This document shows, piece after piece, positions 5,054 to 7,331 of a stretch of DNA of 7,331 nt. Both the position numbers and the translations under genes were made by a program. The stretch lies in assembly GCA_030634125.1 (NCBI GenBank), contig DAOWBJ010000076.1:1-7331 (forward strand), in the 5' to 3' direction. The first letter of the stretch is position 1. Each line of letters begins with the position of its first letter. A model generated the notes under the pieces. The model did not search any database. It was not told where the DNA came from and saw only the letters and a list, made by a program, of their open reading frames with translations. The DNA is from Victivallales bacterium. GTDB lineage: Bacteria > Verrucomicrobiota > Lentisphaeria > Victivallales > Victivallaceae.

Positions 5054-6925
5054 ATGGAAAATAAAACAACTTTACTTGATAATATTCAGTCTCCGGCTGA
5101 TTTAAAAAAACTTTCTGTAGATGAACTCCCGGCTTTAGCCGCGGAGATAAGGAAAGTATTGATAGACACCGTTTCTGAAACCGGTGGTCATCTCGCGTCT
5201 AATCTGGGAGTCGTTGAACTTACGATTGCTTTACATTATGTCTTTAACTCTCCAAAAGATAAAATGGTTTGGGATGTCGGACATCAGGGATATGTTCACA
5301 AATTGCTTACCGGCAGAAAAGATATTTTTAAAACCCTGCGCAATTATGAAGGCTGTCTAGGGTTTTTGTCCCGCGATGAATCTGAATACGATTGTTTCGG
5401 AGCCGGACACGCGGGCACGGCTATTTCGGCGGCACTGGGAATGATTGTCGCCGCGGAACGCAAAGGCAGTGACGAAAAAGTTGTCGCTGTTGTCGGCGAC
5501 GGTTCGTTGAACTGCGGCATCTCGCTTGAAGGTTTAAATAACATCAGCGCGAATACCCGTAAACTCATTATCATACTCAACGACAACAAAATGTCCATAT
5601 CTGAAAACGTCGGAGCGATTCCATCCTCACTTAACCGCATTATTTCAGGACGCGGTTATAACCGCTTCAAAAATCTGGCAAAAATGATGGTTCGCAAAAT
5701 CCCCGGACACAATGATATAAGCAAATTTATTCAAAGAATCGAAGAAACAACTAAAAGTATCTTTTTGCCGGGGGTATTTTTTGAAGAACTCGGTTTGCGT
5801 TATATTGGACCTCTTGACGGGCATGATCTGCCTAAACTCATTCGTGCTCTGGATGTTTTGAAAGATCCAACACGACCTTTGCTGGTACATGTCATCACCG
5901 AAAAAGGACGCGGTTATCAACCCGCCGAAGAAGCGCCTGAAAAATTTCATGGCATGTCTTCTTTTGATGCCGCAACTGGTGAAAGTAACGGCAAAAGCGG
6001 TTTAACTTTTTCCAAGGCTTTTGGCGATACAATGATCGAACTGGCTGGACAGGAGGAACACCTGGCAGTTATTACCGCGGCAATGGCTAAAGGCACCGGT
6101 CTGACTGCTTTCAGTGAAAAATTTCCCGATAAATTTTATGATGTTGGTATCGCGGAAGAACACGCGGTAGTATTCGCGGCGGGTCTGGCGGCGGCCGGAC
6201 TGCGTCCGGTGGTTGCTTTGTACGCCACTTTTATGCAGCGTGCTCTGGATTGTGTTTTTCATGACGTCTGCCTGCAGAATCTGCCGGTAATATTTTGTCT
6301 CGACCGTGCGGGGGTTGTCGAAGACGGCCCGACTCATCATGGAATCCATGACCTTGGATTTTTCCGGGGTCTGCCGAATCTTACCATCATGGCGCCCAAA
6401 GACGAGAATGAGTTAAGGGAAATGATTTTCACCGCCTACGAACTAAAATCACCAGTAGTGATTCGTTATCCGCGCGGAGCTTCAATGCAGGTAAAAACTC
6501 TTTCTGACAGCTCACCAGTTTCACTAAAACCAGCCAAAGCTGAAGTTGTCCGTAAAGGCAAAAACGGCGTAATCTGGGCGATGGGACCGGAAGTTTTCAA
6601 TGCGCGGGATATAGCGGAAAAGCTGGCGGAACAGGATATTGAATTAACTGTCGTAAATGTTCGTTTTCTGCGTCCGTTCGACGCGAAACTCCTGCAAAAA
6701 CAAGCCACATCAATGCCGGTATTCACTTTAGAAGACTGTCAAATAACCGGCGGATTAGCTTCTGAGGTGGATGAAGTATTAATAAATTGCGACCATAAAG
6801 GAGTAAAGCATTTTGGCTGGCAATCAGAAATAATCCCCCACGGAACGCCCAAAAAACTCCGGGAAAATTACGGCATGAATCCAGAAAAAATTATAGAAGA
6901 AATAAAAGATAATGTCCAGAATTAA
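5054..6925 (+). CDS. dxs: 1-deoxy-D-xylulose-5-phosphate synthase
   Basis: Dxs condenses pyruvate and glyceraldehyde 3-phosphate, with thiamine diphosphate, into DXP. This is the first step of the MEP isoprenoid pathway and a precursor for thiamine and pyridoxal. It is cytoplasmic and homodimeric. At 623 residues it is full length. Visible motifs are GGHLASNLGVVEL (44-56, His46), WDVGHQGYVHKLLTGR (73-88), FGAGHAGTAISAALGM (115-130), the ThDP/Mg motif GDG (148-150) through LNDN (175-178), KGRGYQPAE (284-292), the transketolase pyrimidine domain with GIAEEHA (365-371, catalytic Glu368), DRAGVVEDGPTHHG (417-430), RYPRG (471-475) and a C-terminal domain with FLRPFD (538-543). The ATG start matches the usual 'LLD.I.sPaDLk.L' beginning, but no Shine-Dalgarno precedes it. 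Relative to the common RAG-x-VGEDG spacing, the segment at 418-425 is one residue short. It is divergent from the lipoprotein gene. Identification is very secure. Confidence 0.98.
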   Translation: MENKTTLLDNIQSPADLKKLSVDELPALAAEIRKVLIDTVSETGGHLASNLGVVELTIALHYVFNSPKDKMVWDVGHQGYVHKLLTGRKDIFKTLRNYEGCLGFLSRDESEYDCFGAGHAGTAISAALGMIVAAERKGSDEKVVAVVGDGSLNCGISLEGLNNISANTRKLIIILNDNKMSISENVGAIPSSLNRIISGRGYNRFKNLAKMMVRKIPGHNDISKFIQRIEETTKSIFLPGVFFEELGLRYIGPLDGHDLPKLIRALDVLKDPTRPLLVHVITEKGRGYQPAEEAPEKFHGMSSFDAATGESNGKSGLTFSKAFGDTMIELAGQEEHLAVITAAMAKGTGLTAFSEKFPDKFYDVGIAEEHAVVFAAGLAAAGLRPVVALYATFMQRALDCVFHDVCLQNLPVIFCLDRAGVVEDGPTHHGIHDLGFFRGLPNLTIMAPKDENELREMIFTAYELKSPVVIRYPRGASMQVKTLSDSSPVSLKPAKAEVVRKGKNGVIWAMGPEVFNARDIAEKLAEQDIELTVVNVRFLRPFDAKLLQKQATSMPVFTLEDCQITGGLASEVDEVLINCDHKGVKHFGWQSEIIPHGTPKKLRENYGMNPEKIIEEIKDNVQN

Positions 6926-6945
6926 TCTAATCTATCAAGAATCTT

Positions 6946-6986
6946 AAAAATATGCGCCGCATACCCGCCGACAATAACCGGGTGCG
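6946..6986 (-). terminator. Possible terminator hairpin after the M24 peptidase gene
   Basis: In the 72-nt convergent gap, CGC-AT-ACCCG (6958-6967) can pair with CGGGT-GCG (6979-6986) around an 11-nt loop with a 2-nt bulge. Read on the minus strand this hairpin is followed within about 7 nt by ATTTTT (complement of 6946-6950), as in a weak intrinsic terminator for the M24 gene. There is no T-run on the plus side for dxs. A competing 13-nt palindrome, TATGCG-C-CGCATA (6951-6963), overlaps the stem base. The structure is modest and unverified. Confidence 0.35.
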
Positions 6987-6997
6987 ACACATTATCT

Positions 6998-7331
6998 TTA
7001 GCAGTCTATTTCAATAATATCCATATATGTGCCTTCATTAAGCATTTCGGCAGCGCCTGATCCGGAAACCCTCAGGCCGTTTTCCCAACGCAATCCGAAA
7101 TCTTTATCATAGAAAAAGGTATCAGCCTGAAAGGTCATATTGGGTTCCAGTATGTATTCGCTGATACTTTCCATCCATGGCTGTTCGACTTCCATGAGGC
7201 CGAGGCCATGACACGGGCCATAAAGGTAATATTGCTCCATGCCCTGTTCTTTTACATATTCTTCATATTTGATAACAACTTCTTTGGCTACCATTCCGGC
7301 CTGCACCCACTCGTAAGTCTTATAGTGCATA
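6998..7331 (-). CDS. M24 family metallopeptidase (Xaa-Pro aminopeptidase-like), C-terminal fragment; start beyond right edge
   Basis: The last 110 codons plus one base are in view; the gene enters from the right, and the Met at 7330 is most likely internal. The fragment has the C-terminal half of the pita-bread fold: GPCHGLGLMEVEQP (fragment residues 38-51, with His41 at the metal/proton position), EPNMTFQADTFF (62-73) and GLRWENGLRVSGSGAAEML (79-97), where Glu83 matches the last metal-ligand Glu. At Met65+5, where methionine aminopeptidases and most relatives have the ligand Glu ('GMtf.iEP'), this protein has Asp70. Family members remove N-terminal residues from peptides, often before proline; some relatives (creatinase-like) do not use metal. 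The two Asp ligands of the N-terminal half are outside the window. The family is confident; substrate and activity are open. Confidence 0.85.
   Translation of the reverse strand, partial: MHYKTYEWVQAGMVAKEVVIKYEEYVKEQGMEQYYLYGPCHGLGLMEVEQPWMESISEYILEPNMTFQADTFFYDKDFGLRWENGLRVSGSGAAEMLNEGTYMDIIEIDC

Noticed and set aside
5344..6726. Several minus-strand ORFs of 86-115 codons inside dxs
   Set aside because: They are antisense shadows of a fully conserved dxs reading frame.
7328..7330. ATG at 7330 as true start of the M24 gene
   Set aside because: The protein would have only the C-terminal half of the pita-bread fold, and the frame is open to the window edge, so this is almost surely an internal Met.

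Overview
This 7.3 kb window looks like ordinary bacterial chromosome. It carries housekeeping genes (folD, dxs), a small cell-envelope gene cluster, two enzyme genes cut by the window edges, and one compact non-coding repeat element. No phage, CRISPR, toxin-antitoxin or transposase gene is visible. The lipoprotein, the exported S41 protease and the GYF_2-RDD membrane protein point to a Gram-negative (diderm) bacterium. Intergenic DNA is AT-rich and coding DNA moderate in GC. A GYF_2-RDD fusion and the style of the Dxs and FolD sequences suggest the PVC superphylum (Lentisphaerota/Verrucomicrobiota-like). This is an inference from memory of family styles, not from a search.

Layout: 1-585 (-) is the N-terminal 195 residues of an endonuclease/exonuclease/phosphatase (EEP) family enzyme that runs off the left edge. 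It is divergent from folD (674-1567, +) across an AT-rich 88-nt promoter region. Between folD and the convergent next gene lies a 175-nt MITE-like element (1570-1744). It has 29-nt imperfect terminal inverted repeats and an internal head-to-head pair of REP-like hairpins whose stems differ by compensatory changes. Then come three minus-strand genes, in transcription order: a LolA-like lipoprotein (4939-4196), a PDZ-S41 protease (4190-2916, starting 5 nt after the lipoprotein stop) and a GYF_2-RDD membrane protein (2832-1741, 83 nt further on). Divergent from the lipoprotein is dxs (5054-6925, +). Convergent with dxs, the C-terminal part of an M24 metallopeptidase (6998-7331, -) enters from the right edge.

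Functionally, folD supplies one-carbon folate units, and dxs makes 1-deoxy-D-xylulose 5-phosphate for the MEP isoprenoid pathway and thiamine/pyridoxal precursors. The three middle genes all act at or across the envelope, and the first two are probably one transcript. The least explained item is the repeat element at 1570-1744. The other genes are recognisable family members, with a few local oddities listed under findings.
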